The translations under genes were made by a program, and so were the position numbers. The notes below the pieces were generated by a model, which did not search any database, was not told the origin of the DNA, and saw only the letters and a list, made by a program, of their open reading frames with translations. A DNA stretch of 34,106 nucleotides, from NCBI GenBank assembly GCA_035533075.1, contig DATLUO010000118.1, forward strand, positions 1 to 34,106, in the 5' to 3' direction. Each line of letters starts with the position of its first letter. Positions within the stretch are counted from its first letter, which is position 1. Source of the DNA: Pirellulales bacterium. Its GTDB lineage: Bacteria > Planctomycetota > Planctomycetia > Pirellulales > JAICIG01. This document shows, piece after piece, positions 16,161 through 25,763 of the stretch.

Positions 16161-16505
16161 ATGTCCGCGTCGCTGCCGCATGCCGTCCAACGAACGTTGC
16201 AAACGCCTCATGGTCCGGCCATCGGCGCCAGTTATCGCTGGCCGGGCGGACAATACTGCGCCATCCACACCGTGCGCGGCATCGTCGGCTGCGGCTTGTT
16301 CGACGTTGCCGTCGCCTCCGAGTTCGGCATGGCCGTGGCGATTGCCAAGGGCACGCCGGCCCGGCCGCTTTGCGAGCCGGAAGACCTCTATCAGGCCAGG
16401 ATTGTGGCCGTCAGCGAGCCGGCGCGCGACCTGGGCATCGAGCCCGGCATGACCGGCAGCCAGGCGCTGGAAAAATTCTTGACGCCGCCTTCGGTCGCTG
16501 GCTGA
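16161..16505 (+). CDS. DUF1805 (YunC-like) protein
   Basis: A 114-aa protein. The centre, CAIHTVRGIVGCGLFDVAVA, and the C-terminal LGIEPGMTGSQALEKF pattern match the DUF1805 family (Bacillus YunC type), small alpha/beta proteins of unknown biochemical role. ATG at 16161 is preferred because GGAG lies 6 nt upstream; an in-frame GTG at 16149 is less likely. It follows tgt on the same strand and is convergent with the oxidoreductase gene, leaving 3 bp between stops. Confidence 0.8.
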   Translation: MSASLPHAVQRTLQTPHGPAIGASYRWPGGQYCAIHTVRGIVGCGLFDVAVASEFGMAVAIAKGTPARPLCEPEDLYQARIVAVSEPARDLGIEPGMTGSQALEKFLTPPSVAG

Positions 16506-16508
16506 GAG

Positions 16509-17867
16509 TCAGATTTCCCAACCCTTGCGATACGGCGGGTTGATCAGCCCGGCGGCCTCAGGCACGTTCGTCACTTGCACCTTCTCGGCGTCGTAGTCCA
16601 GCGCCTTGCCCAGGCGGACGGCCGCATTGCCCAAGAGCATCGTTTCGGTCAACACGGCGGCGTAATCGAAATTGCTCATGGGCGGCGGGCCGCCCAGAAT
16701 GGCCCGCGCCCACTCGCCCTTTTGATTGTCGTCGGGATTGCCGTCCATGCGGGCCAGTGTCGGCTCGGGCGGGCGGTAGCCCTCGAACTGCTTCGCCGGC
16801 AGCAGCTTCTGCTGGGCGCCGTAGTCGTTGGGCGAGAACATGGCGCCGCGCTCGCCGATCAGCAGCGCCCCGCTCGACGACGGCGTTTCGCCGAACAGCA
16901 ACTCGGCAGGCGGCAGGTTCCGCTCGCCGTTGCGGGCGCCCTCGTACCACGTGAGCTTCACCGGCGGCAGGTCGCCGCGGGCGGGAAACTCGTAGGTGAT
17001 CGTCGCCCAGGCCGGATACGTTTCTTGATTGATCTCGCCGCTGATCGCCGAAACACGCGTCGGATAGCCGAGCCGCAGAGCCATGAACGGCAGGTTCGTC
17101 GTGTGGCAAGCCATGTCGCCCAGCGAACCGGTGCCAAAATCCCACCAGCCGCGCCAGTTGTGTGGATGATAGACCGGGTGATACGGCCGGGCGGGCGCGG
17201 TGCCGAGAAACAAATCCCAGTGGACGTACTCGGGCACGGGCGGCATTTCGGTGGGTCGGGCGACGATGTCGGGCGATTGTTTCCAATACTTGAAGGGCCG
17301 GTTCGTCCAGACGTGGACTTCGCGCACCGGGCCGATGGCGCCGGAGCGGACAATCTCCACGCCCTGGCGGAAGCCCTTGTCGGCCGTCCCCTGGTTGCCC
17401 ATCTGCGTGGCCACCTTATATTGCCGGGCAGTGTCGCGCATCAAGCGGGCCTCGGCCACCGTGTGCGTGAGCGGCTTCTGGCAATAGACGTGCTTGCCCA
17501 GCCGCATTGCCCGGACGGCCGCCGGCGCGTGCGTGTGGTCGGGCGTGCTCACGACCACGGCGTCGATCTGGGCGTGCATTTCGTCGAGCAGCTTGCGATA
17601 GTCGTTGTAGGTCTTGGCCTTGGGAAACTTCTCGGCCTTGGCGGCCAACCGCTTGTCGTCGATATCGCACAGCGCCACGATATCGCCGTAGTTGCCGGCC
17701 TGATCGGTGTCGCTGGCTCCCTTGCCGCCCACGCCGACGCAGGCGATGCGGAGCTTGCCGTTGGGCGAGTCGGAAAACACGCGGGCTTCACTTCCGGCCA
17801 CCCAAAAGCCGGCTCCCGCCAGCGACACGCTTTGAAGAAATCGACGCCGATTGGTTCCACGAGCCAT
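16509..17867 (-). CDS. Tat-exported Gfo/Idh/MocA-family oxidoreductase
   Basis: A 452-aa NAD(P)-dependent dehydrogenase-fold protein. The N-terminus carries a twin-arginine signal, NRRRFLQSVSLAGAGFWVAG, so it is probably exported folded to the periplasm. The Rossmann dinucleotide-binding segment follows (IACVGVGGKGASD), then the conserved CQKPLTHT (EKP-like, Lys in the catalytic position). C-terminal to it is the family's beta-sheet domain with GTGSLGDMACHT, which contains a metal or substrate-binding His. Planctomycetes encode dozens of these proteins, thought to act on sugars; the substrate cannot be read from the sequence. The start ATG is at 17867, with GGGAGATAA just upstream on that strand. 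Confidence 0.93.
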   Translation of the reverse strand: MARGTNRRRFLQSVSLAGAGFWVAGSEARVFSDSPNGKLRIACVGVGGKGASDTDQAGNYGDIVALCDIDDKRLAAKAEKFPKAKTYNDYRKLLDEMHAQIDAVVVSTPDHTHAPAAVRAMRLGKHVYCQKPLTHTVAEARLMRDTARQYKVATQMGNQGTADKGFRQGVEIVRSGAIGPVREVHVWTNRPFKYWKQSPDIVARPTEMPPVPEYVHWDLFLGTAPARPYHPVYHPHNWRGWWDFGTGSLGDMACHTTNLPFMALRLGYPTRVSAISGEINQETYPAWATITYEFPARGDLPPVKLTWYEGARNGERNLPPAELLFGETPSSSGALLIGERGAMFSPNDYGAQQKLLPAKQFEGYRPPEPTLARMDGNPDDNQKGEWARAILGGPPPMSNFDYAAVLTETMLLGNAAVRLGKALDYDAEKVQVTNVPEAAGLINPPYRKGWEI

Positions 17868-17909
17868 GTTTATCTCCCAGAAGAGGATTTGCTGATGTAC
17901 GCCTCACCG

Positions 17910-17938
17910 ATTACATCCACCGGCGGTATAGCCTATAA
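17910..17938 (+). promoter_or_regulatory. Sigma70-like promoter of the toxin-antitoxin-like pair
   Basis: TTACAT (17910-17915), a 17-bp spacer and a perfect TATAAT (17933-17938) point rightward at the gene starting at 17990, giving a leader of about 45 nt with GAGGAATCG as a possible ribosome site. Confidence 0.55.
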
Positions 17939-17989
17939 TCTACATCAGCATGGCGACGAAGACGACAAGAGTCAAACACGAGGAATCGA

Positions 17990-18226
17990 ATGACGATCTT
18001 GACGGTTGATTCAGGGACGTTATCCCAACTCGGCAACCTCGCTGATCTCACCGAGATCCGAGACGAATCGGGCCGCGTGCTAGGGTATTTTCACCCCGTG
18101 ACGGCGACCACTGGTTCTGGTGGAAACGTTCGTCGGTCACCCTTTGCCGATGACGAGTTGCGCCAGCGCCAGCAGCAGCGTACCGGAAAGCCTCTATCCG
18201 AGGTGCTTGCAAGACTCCCGTCATGA
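17990..18226 (+). CDS. Antitoxin-like protein
   Basis: A 78-aa protein. The N-terminal half contains EIRDESGRVLGYFHP, a short strand-turn-strand motif also seen twice in the protein at 22638; the C-terminal half is a charged helix (DDELRQRQQQRTG) ending in PLSEVLARL. The stop overlaps the next start by ATGA, and the downstream gene is a ParE/RelE-like toxin, so it is probably the cognate antitoxin, with the C-terminal helix wrapping the toxin. No DNA-binding motif is obvious. A good promoter is at 17910-17938. Confidence 0.75.
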   Translation: MTILTVDSGTLSQLGNLADLTEIRDESGRVLGYFHPVTATTGSGGNVRRSPFADDELRQRQQQRTGKPLSEVLARLPS

Positions 18227-18474
18227 GATTCACCGTCATTTGGACCATGGCGGCGGAACAAGATCTGGCTGCAATTTGGCTTGACGCCGTCGACCGCGAT
18301 GGAGTTTCATCCGTGGCGAACACCATCGATCAGCTCTTGAAGCAGAATCCGCTTGCTATCGGCGAGGTTCGTTTCGACACCGTCCGAAGTCTCGCCGTCG
18401 CGCCGCTTGGCGTGGATTTTGAGGTGCTTGAACAGGATCGCCTGGTGTACGTCTTAAGCGTCTGGGAGGCATGA
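18223..18474 (+). CDS. ParE/RelE-family toxin-like protein
   Basis: An 83-aa protein with the usual layout of the fold: strand (MRFTVIWTMAAEQDLAAIWL, the helix-rich opening typical of ParE/RelE), two helices, then strands with VRSLAVAPLGVDFEVLEQD and a terminal RLVYVLSVW. Such toxins either cut mRNA in the ribosome or poison gyrase; key residues are not conserved enough to say which. It is translated from an ATG overlapping the antitoxin stop (ATGA). Confidence 0.78.
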   Translation: MRFTVIWTMAAEQDLAAIWLDAVDRDGVSSVANTIDQLLKQNPLAIGEVRFDTVRSLAVAPLGVDFEVLEQDRLVYVLSVWEA

Positions 18475-18519
18475 GGCCGCAGTTCCGTGCCCAACTCACC
18501 GCCCGTCACGCTCTTGAGA

Positions 18520-18549
18520 TTGTCATTCCGCCCTCCCATCGGCTACAAT
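18520..18549 (+). promoter_or_regulatory. Putative sigma70-like promoter of ispF-cysS
   Basis: TTGTCA (18520-18525), an 18-bp spacer and TACAAT (18544-18549). If used, transcription would start near 18556, almost at the TTG at 18557, which argues for a downstream translation start of ispF. Confidence 0.45.
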
Positions 18550-18556
18550 CTTCGTT

Positions 18557-19096
18557 TTGGTTGAACTTCTGACTGCGCATCAAGTTACGGAGGACCAAGC
18601 CACGCTGGCCGCACGAGTTGGAATTGGACACGATACCCACCGCCTGGCGCCCGGCGGGCCCTTGCGGCTGGGAGGCATCGATGTGCCGCACGAGCAGAGT
18701 ATGGTCGGGCACAGCGATGCCGACGTGCTGCTGCACGCCATCACCGACGCGCTGCTCGGCGCGGCGGCCCTGGGTGATATCGGCGAGCTGTTTCCCGACA
18801 CCGATCCGGCCAACCGCGGCCGCGATTCGGCCGACATGCTCGAACGAGCACTCAACGCCGTCACGGCCGCGGGTTTTCGTGTGGTGAACGTCGATTCAAT
18901 CGTGTTTGCCGAACGCCCCAAGTTGTCGGCCTATAAAACGGCCATTCGTGAGCGGATCGCCGCCATCCTCGAACTGCCCGTCGAGTGCGTCGGCTTCAAG
19001 GCCAAGACCGGCGAGCGGGTGGGGCCGGTCGGGCGGCAGGAAGCCGTGATGGCCGAAGCGGTCGTTCTCCTGGAGCGCATGCCCACCTCGGTTTGA
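18557..19096 (+). CDS. ispF: 2-C-methyl-D-erythritol 2,4-cyclodiphosphate synthase
   Basis: Fifth enzyme of the non-mevalonate isoprenoid pathway (MEP), which makes the cyclic diphosphate. The metal-binding signature RVGIGHDTHRL and GHSDADVLLHAITDALLGAA are present, as are DIGELFPDTD and the C-terminal KAKTGERVGPVGRQE. From TTG at 18557 the protein is 179 aa, about 20 residues longer than usual. There is no ATG or GTG near the conserved start; GGAGG at 18589-18593 precedes a CTG at 18605, which would give a normal 163-aa protein beginning just before RVGIG. I therefore suspect a CTG or other rare start. cysS starts 9 bp after its stop, so they form an operon. Confidence 0.93.
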   Translation: MVELLTAHQVTEDQATLAARVGIGHDTHRLAPGGPLRLGGIDVPHEQSMVGHSDADVLLHAITDALLGAAALGDIGELFPDTDPANRGRDSADMLERALNAVTAAGFRVVNVDSIVFAERPKLSAYKTAIRERIAAILELPVECVGFKAKTGERVGPVGRQEAVMAEAVVLLERMPTSV

Positions 19097-19105
19097 TTTT
19101 CGGCT

Positions 19106-20679
<1,574 letters not shown>

Positions 20680-20683
<4 letters not shown>

Positions 20684-20775
20684 GGTGGGACCAGCGAGCT
20701 TGCGAGCGCCGGCCCACCGAGATCGACGTCGCCAACGGTGGGCCGGCGCTCGCAAGCTCGCTGGTCCCACCCTAC
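20680..20775. repeat. 40-bp perfect inverted repeat after cysS
   Basis: The left arm 20680-20719 (starting GTAGGGTGGGACCAGC) and the right arm 20736-20775 are exact complements, with a 16-nt loop; the cysS stop codon is part of the left arm. No T-run follows. A half copy lies at 23137-23175, so this is a dispersed repeat that here exists as a head-to-head pair; an RNA hairpin this strong would also block or terminate transcription between cysS and ruvC. Confidence 0.9.
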
Positions 20776-20788
20776 CTATTCGTAAAGC

Positions 20789-21346
20789 ATGATCCGTCCA
20801 GAAAAAATCCCAGATAAAACCGGCTCCGGCCGCGCGCCACGCGTGCTGGGCGTCGATCCAGGACTGAACACCACCGGCTACGGCGTGCTGGAAGTGGCCG
20901 TGGGCGGTCCCAGGCTGTGCGAGGCGGGCGTGGTGCGCGGCCGCGACCGCCGCTCGCTCACCTCCCGCGTGGCCGAGCTGTTCGAGGGCCTTGTCGATGT
21001 GATCGAGCAGCTCAAGCCCTGCGCGATGGCGCTGGAGCAGCTCTACAGTCATTACGATCGTCCCCGCACGGCGATTCTGATGGGTCATGCTCGCGGCGTG
21101 ATTTGCCTGGCGGCCGCCCGTGCCGGCGTGCCGGTGATCAGCTATAGTGCCACCGAGGTAAAAAAAACGCTGACGGGCAATGGTCGCGCGAAGAAAGACC
21201 AGGTGCAGCGGGCGGTGCAGCGCGAGTTGAACCTGAAGGCCCTGCCCGAACCATCGGACGTGGCCGACGCCTTGGCCATCGCGCTGTGTCATTATTATCG
21301 TCAGCCGGAGTGGGCCGCGCTCGCCCGGCGGAGCCGGACGGCATGA
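20789..21346 (+). CDS. ruvC: Holliday junction resolvase RuvC
   Basis: A 185-aa endonuclease that resolves Holliday junctions with RuvAB. All four acidic residues are in place: Asp23 (VLGVDPGLNTTGYG), Glu83 (MALEQLYSHYD), Asp157 and Asp160 (SDVADALAIAL). There is an N-terminal extension of about 17 residues before the domain; the ATG at 20789 has no strong ribosome site. No ruvA or ruvB is in the window. It is convergent with the next gene. Confidence 0.96.
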   Translation: MIRPEKIPDKTGSGRAPRVLGVDPGLNTTGYGVLEVAVGGPRLCEAGVVRGRDRRSLTSRVAELFEGLVDVIEQLKPCAMALEQLYSHYDRPRTAILMGHARGVICLAAARAGVPVISYSATEVKKTLTGNGRAKKDQVQRAVQRELNLKALPEPSDVADALAIALCHYYRQPEWAALARRSRTA

Positions 21347-21407
21347 CAGCGCTACCGCTTCTGTGCTGGCTGGGGCAGGCGGCCTGGCCTGGCCGAAGGA
21401 CGGAGGA

Positions 21408-22625
21408 TCACCGCGACGACGCGGAATTGCCCAGAAAATGCCCCATCAGCTTCCAGCCCTCGTCAAAGGCCAGCTCGCTCTTGCCGGCGGCCACTTCGTC
21501 ATAGGTTTGGGCGGCGTCGGGCGAGATGCCGCTGCCGGCCATCACGAAGGGAACATAGCCGTGGCTGTGCGTCTTGGTCCGCAAGGGCGTGGGATGGTCG
21601 GGCGTCACGAGAATGCGGTAATCCGGCTCGCTCTTCAGCGCCTCCCACAGCGGCCCCACGATGTGGCGGTCGATCTCTTCCAGGGCCTTGATCTTGGCGG
21701 CGCAGTTTCCTTCGTGCGACGCTTCGTCCGTCGCTTCCACGTGGACGCAGATCACGTCGGTGGTGGGCAACGCGTCGATGGCGTAGCGGCCCTTGGCGGC
21801 GTAATCGGTATCGAGATAGCCGGTCGCGCCCGGCACCTCAATCCGCTGCCAACCTAAGAGCGCCGCCAGGCCGCGCAGCAAATCGACGGCCGTAATCATC
21901 GCGCCGCGACGGCCATAAAGCTGGTCGAACGGCGTGAGAACCGGGGCCTTGCCCTGACCCCACAGCCAGACGTTCGTCGCCGACAGTTTGCCTGCTTGCC
22001 GACGGGCGACGTTCACCGGATGGTCGGCGAACAGCCCGACGCTGTCGCTCATGAGCTGGTTCAGCAAGTCGCTTCCAGGACCGCGGGGATAGTCGTCGAG
22101 CACCGATTTGTCGGTCAGGTCGTGCGGCGGCGTGGCCCGCGTGTCGTGAGTGAACGGCGCCTTGTGCTGGCCGGGACGATAGATCAGCAGGTTGCGGTAG
22201 CTGACGCCGGCGATGAACTGCAATCGCTCGCTGCCGAGGTTTTCTTGGGCGGCGGCCAGCAACTGCCGGGCTTCGTCGGTCGAGATGTGCCCGGCCGTGA
22301 AGTCGCGCATCGTCTGGTCTTCGACCGTGACCAGGTTGCAACGAATGGCCCAGTCGTTTTCGGCCAAGGGAATACCCTGGGCGGCGGCCTCCAGCGGCGC
22401 GCGTCCGGTGAAGTGTTCCAGCGGGTTGTAGCCCAGCAGGCTGAGATTGGCCACGTCGCTTCCGGCCGGCAACGAGGCAGGCACATGGTTGGCCCGCCCG
22501 ACGACGCCGGCCGCGGCCAAGGCGTTCATGTTCGGCAGCTTGGCGGCCTGCATGGGCGTGCGGCCTTCCAACACGTCTTGCGGCTCGTCGGCACAGCCGT
22601 CGGGAATGATGATGGCGTATTTCAT
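21408..22625 (-). CDS. apgM: ApgM-like phosphoglycerate mutase / proposed homoserine kinase
   Basis: A 405-aa alkaline-phosphatase-superfamily protein of the archaeal-type cofactor-independent phosphoglycerate mutase group: MKYAIIIPDGCADEP, LPAGSDVANLSLLGYNPL, VHVEATDEASHEGN and LVTPDHPTP carry the two-metal ligands and the Ser nucleophile region. The same group contains a subfamily (TIGR02535) proposed to be a homoserine kinase because it clusters with threonine genes. Here homoserine dehydrogenase lies about 560 bp upstream on the same strand, with one small gene between. I cannot separate mutase from kinase by sequence alone. Confidence 0.88.
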   Translation of the reverse strand: MKYAIIIPDGCADEPQDVLEGRTPMQAAKLPNMNALAAAGVVGRANHVPASLPAGSDVANLSLLGYNPLEHFTGRAPLEAAAQGIPLAENDWAIRCNLVTVEDQTMRDFTAGHISTDEARQLLAAAQENLGSERLQFIAGVSYRNLLIYRPGQHKAPFTHDTRATPPHDLTDKSVLDDYPRGPGSDLLNQLMSDSVGLFADHPVNVARRQAGKLSATNVWLWGQGKAPVLTPFDQLYGRRGAMITAVDLLRGLAALLGWQRIEVPGATGYLDTDYAAKGRYAIDALPTTDVICVHVEATDEASHEGNCAAKIKALEEIDRHIVGPLWEALKSEPDYRILVTPDHPTPLRTKTHSHGYVPFVMAGSGISPDAAQTYDEVAAGKSELAFDEGWKLMGHFLGNSASSR

Positions 22626-22637
22626 GTGGCCCTAGTC

Positions 22638-22994
22638 TTAGTCCAAAGCTTCCAGATACGCGAGCACCTCGGCCGTCGTGTAGGTGGGTTCCGCCAAGCG
22701 GCGATGTAGTTCATCTTCACTTAATGGCGGCGGCTCCCGATCGTAAATGACGGGTGCGCGCAGGGGCAAGTACCAGGCTAAACGACGACCGCTCGCATCG
22801 CGAAACTCCAATTCGTCTTCAAAACCGTGCATTCGCTTGCGCCACGCATCGTCGACGAGGACCGTGGTCTTCAGACGTGTGATTGGCTCCGGTAGAAGAC
22901 GCCCGAGATTTCGGCCTTGATCATCATAAAACAGGAGCTGGCACTTGAAATTGTGCAGAATTCTGCGCCACTCGTCATTGATCTCGATTTTCAT
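22638..22994 (-). CDS. Small protein with two antitoxin-like strand-turn motifs
   Basis: A 118-aa protein. It has an internal duplication: LLFYDDQGRNLGRLLPEP and LEFRDASGRRLAWYLPLR, both resembling EIRDESGRVLGYFHP of the antitoxin-like protein at 17990. The C-terminal tail (SEDELHRRLAEPTYTTAEVLAYLEAL) also has the same order of parts as that protein. There is no toxin gene next to it. It lies between hom and apgM on the same strand. Orphan antitoxin or transcription-factor-like roles are possible; not assigned. Confidence 0.65.
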   Translation of the reverse strand: MKIEINDEWRRILHNFKCQLLFYDDQGRNLGRLLPEPITRLKTTVLVDDAWRKRMHGFEDELEFRDASGRRLAWYLPLRAPVIYDREPPPLSEDELHRRLAEPTYTTAEVLAYLEALD

Positions 22995-23136
22995 CAGCGG
23001 AAATGCCTCGCTATGCTCGCCATCAACGAGCGTTGCCTGGAAGTGATTTCCCGATTCTAGCCGACGGAAGGTCGCAGTCGCTAGCGACCGTTGGCGTCGG
23101 TAGTGTTATCGGTAGTGTTAATAGTGAGCCGAAAAT

Positions 23137-23175
23137 GGTGGGCCGGCGCTCGCAAGCTCGCTTGTCCCACCCTAC
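23137..23175. repeat. Single half copy of the 40-bp cysS-ruvC repeat
   Basis: GGTGGGCCGGCGCTCGCAAG and the following bases through CCACCCTAC match 20737-20775 with one difference (CTTG for CTGG). It lies just downstream of the hom stop (hom is on the minus strand), again near a gene end. Confidence 0.9.
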
Positions 23176-23189
23176 GACTATGGGCTTTT

Positions 23190-24500
23190 TCAATCGAGAA
23201 TCCTCATCCTCACGCAGCCCTGCCGCACGCATTTCAGCCGGTCGATCTCGTCCAGCGCGGCCACGGTGGCACTTTCGATGGTCTCGTGAGTGATGATCAC
23301 CAGCGAAACGACGGCCTGCTCTTCGGTGGCCGGCTCGCGCTGAATCACCGAGGCGATCGAGATGCCGCGGCGGCCCAGCACGCCGGTGATCTCGGCCATC
23401 ACGCCCGGACGGTCTTCCACGCGCAGCCGCAGATAGAACCGGCCCGTGACTTTCTTCGGATCTCGCAGGGCGACACGGGCCTCTCGCTGCGACCAAAGTT
23501 CGAGCGTGCGGAAGGTGATCGCCGTGCGGCCGACGACGGTGTCGATCAGGTCGGCCACCACGGCCGAGGCGGTGGGCATTCTGCCCGCTCCCAGGCCGTG
23601 AAAGAACACGGGGCCGACCGCGTCGCCGACCACGCGGATGGCATTGAACGCTCCGCGGACTTCGGCCAGCGGTGTGCCGACTCTCACCAGCGTCGGCGAA
23701 ACGTGAAGTTCCAGCCCATCGCCGGCCAGTTCCGCCACGGCCAGCAGCTTGATGCGATAGCCCAGCTCTTGAGCATTCTTGATGTCGGCGATGTCGAGGC
23801 CGTCGATGCCCTGCCGCGGAATGTCGCGCCAGTGGACCCGCGCGCCAAAAGCCAGGTGAGCCAGGATGGCCAGCTTTTGGGCCGTGTCGGTGCCGTCGAC
23901 GTCCATCGTGGGATCGGCCTCGGCGTAACCCAGCTTCTGGGCTTCGGCCAGTGCGCTGCGATAATCGGCGCCGCGCTCTTCCATTTGCGTGAGAATGTAG
24001 TTGCTGGTGCCGTTGAGGATGGCGGTCAGCGATTCGAGTTGGTTGGCCGACAGACACTGGCTGATATTGGCGATGATCGGAACGCCGCCTGCCACGGCCG
24101 CTTCGAAGGCGATCGAGCGGCCCAACTCGCGGGCCAGGTCGAACAGCTCCGGGCCATGCTCGGCCAGCAGCGCCTTGTTGGCCGTGACGACGTCTTTGCC
24201 GCTCTCCAGCAAGGCGATCATGATGGAGCGTGCCGGCTCCAGTCCGCCCACCAAGTGCGCCACGGCACTGATCTCGGCGTTGCCGGTGATGGTGGTCAAA
24301 TCGTCCGACAAAACGCCGCCGGGCAACTTATAGTCGCGTTCTTTCTTCAGGTCTTGAACGACAACCTTTTCCAGCCAGATTCTGCGGCCGGCATGGCGCG
24401 CTGTGCGATCGCCGTAGTCGACCAGCAGGCGGGCCACGCCCGAGCCGACCGTTCCCAAACCGACAATCGCAACCTTGGTTTTTTCCACAGCCTCACACAC
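23190..24500 (-). CDS. hom: Homoserine dehydrogenase with ACT domain
   Basis: A 436-aa enzyme reducing aspartate semialdehyde to homoserine, the branch to threonine and methionine. The NAD(P)-binding KVAIVGLGTVGSGVARLL is at the N-terminus, followed by the catalytic domain (GTSNYILTQME, GYAEADPTMDVDGTDTAQKL). The C-terminal ACT domain has RPGVMAEITGVLGRRGISI, which usually gives feedback control by threonine. The start is GTG at 24500, or GTG at 24488. No aspartate kinase or threonine synthase is in the window. The downstream ApgM-like gene may act on its product. Confidence 0.95.
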   Translation of the reverse strand: MCEAVEKTKVAIVGLGTVGSGVARLLVDYGDRTARHAGRRIWLEKVVVQDLKKERDYKLPGGVLSDDLTTITGNAEISAVAHLVGGLEPARSIMIALLESGKDVVTANKALLAEHGPELFDLARELGRSIAFEAAVAGGVPIIANISQCLSANQLESLTAILNGTSNYILTQMEERGADYRSALAEAQKLGYAEADPTMDVDGTDTAQKLAILAHLAFGARVHWRDIPRQGIDGLDIADIKNAQELGYRIKLLAVAELAGDGLELHVSPTLVRVGTPLAEVRGAFNAIRVVGDAVGPVFFHGLGAGRMPTASAVVADLIDTVVGRTAITFRTLELWSQREARVALRDPKKVTGRFYLRLRVEDRPGVMAEITGVLGRRGISIASVIQREPATEEQAVVSLVIITHETIESATVAALDEIDRLKCVRQGCVRMRILD

Positions 24501-24839
24501 ATCGTGGGGCGGAACGGCGACCTATGGCAGAAATCCATCGGCCGCGCCGAGAAGAAGCGGCTCTTCCGGCATTCCGCAGACCAGACAATCGTAGGTCGGC
24601 GGCCGATCGAGCGTCAAGGCGGCCGGGCCAGAACAGACCTAGCGCGTCGCACAACGGCCGGCAGGTACCGGGACAAATCCTTACTCGGACGCGTTGTGCG
24701 ACGCCAACTAGGTTTTGGGATCGGAGTGCCCTTTTGATAAACGGTGCGGCAGGCGAAAAGCGCGCGCCGCCAGCACGGAATTCTGGCAAGAAGCAGGTCC
24801 CAGCGATGCCAGCGCAGCGCAGCAAACGACGCAAACCGT
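24501..24839. other. Intergenic region with a 12-bp inverted repeat
   Basis: There is no convincing gene. CGTCGCACAACG (24645-24656) and CGTTGTGCGACG (24692-24703) are exact complements, and the outer CCTAG/CTAGG (24638-24642, 24708-24712) extend them to about 20 bp with a small bulge. On the minus strand a short frame ends CLVCGMPEEPLLL..., which resembles a zinc-ribbon end, but no credible start is seen. Confidence 0.5.
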
Positions 24840-25763
24840 CTATTGAGAACGGTTTGCGACACGCGAGCTTGGCGGTTCGAGCAGAACCTCCACGGGCAAT
24901 CCCAGGAGCAGATCATGCCCGGCTTCGAGATCGACGACGACTTCGCGCACCCGCACGTCGACACGTTCGCCGGGCCTGAGATTACGCTGCGATTTGAGTC
25001 GAAAGTAGGGCGAGCAGGTGCGGACCGTTCCACGATGGCGCTTGCCGGGACTCGCGGCCGCCGTGACCAAGGCACGCTGGCCGGGCGAAACGAGCAGGCC
25101 ATCCAGCTCTTCCACGAAAGCTCGCACCTGGCTCGCGGCGCCGTTGACGATGACGAACAAGTCGCGATCGTCGGTCGGCCCGGTGAATTCGCCCGGCTCC
25201 GCGACGGCGCGCAGCACGAGTCCGTCGGTGGGCGCGACGAGCCGCCCGCGGTCGGCAAGCAGCAGCGCGCGGCGCACCTCCGCTTCCGCCAGCGACACCT
25301 TGCCATCGGCGATGGCTTTCTCCTCCGGGCTAAGCGGTGCCTCTGGCGCGGCGAGTTGCGACCGCGGTCGTGCACGGGCAAGCTGCCCCGCGTTGGCCAG
25401 CATCTGGTCGCGCTCGGCCGAGGCGATCGTCAGCCGCGTGCGCGCCTCGGCAACTTGGATCTCTGTCATGTCCGACTCCAGCTCAGCCAACACATCACCC
25501 GCCTTGACACTCTGTCCTTCGCGAACGTACACGGCCTTGATCCGTCCCGGCGTCTCGAACCTCAGCGCTAGCTCTCGATGCGCCGCCTCGACAACGCCGT
25601 CGGCAAACAGACACGGCGCCGGCCCGACCGCGACGGATTCGTCCGGTCCGTCCGTCTCGGCGGCCGCGGACGCTTCCGAAGGCACGTCTCTCAATCCGCC
25701 CCAAGCAAGGAAGGCCAGAGCAGCCACCGCCGCGGAGATCGACACCAGCATCAACCAGCGCAT
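24840..25763 (-). CDS. HlyD/DevB-type membrane fusion protein
   Basis: A 307-aa periplasmic adaptor. There is one N-terminal membrane anchor (about residues 4-21), a low-complexity acidic linker, then the split lipoyl/beta-barrel halves: GRIKAVYVREGQSVKAGDVL opens the first half and GRLVAPTDGLVLRAVAEPGE the second, joined by a helical hairpin (about 103-170) that is short. The C-terminal barrel contains GQRALVTAAASPGKRHRG. It is the last gene of a three-gene ABC exporter operon; its start overlaps the ATPase gene's end by 13 bp. The partner outer-membrane protein and the substrate are not in the window. Confidence 0.9.
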   Translation of the reverse strand: MRWLMLVSISAAVAALAFLAWGGLRDVPSEASAAAETDGPDESVAVGPAPCLFADGVVEAAHRELALRFETPGRIKAVYVREGQSVKAGDVLAELESDMTEIQVAEARTRLTIASAERDQMLANAGQLARARPRSQLAAPEAPLSPEEKAIADGKVSLAEAEVRRALLLADRGRLVAPTDGLVLRAVAEPGEFTGPTDDRDLFVIVNGAASQVRAFVEELDGLLVSPGQRALVTAAASPGKRHRGTVRTCSPYFRLKSQRNLRPGERVDVRVREVVVDLEAGHDLLLGLPVEVLLEPPSSRVANRSQ

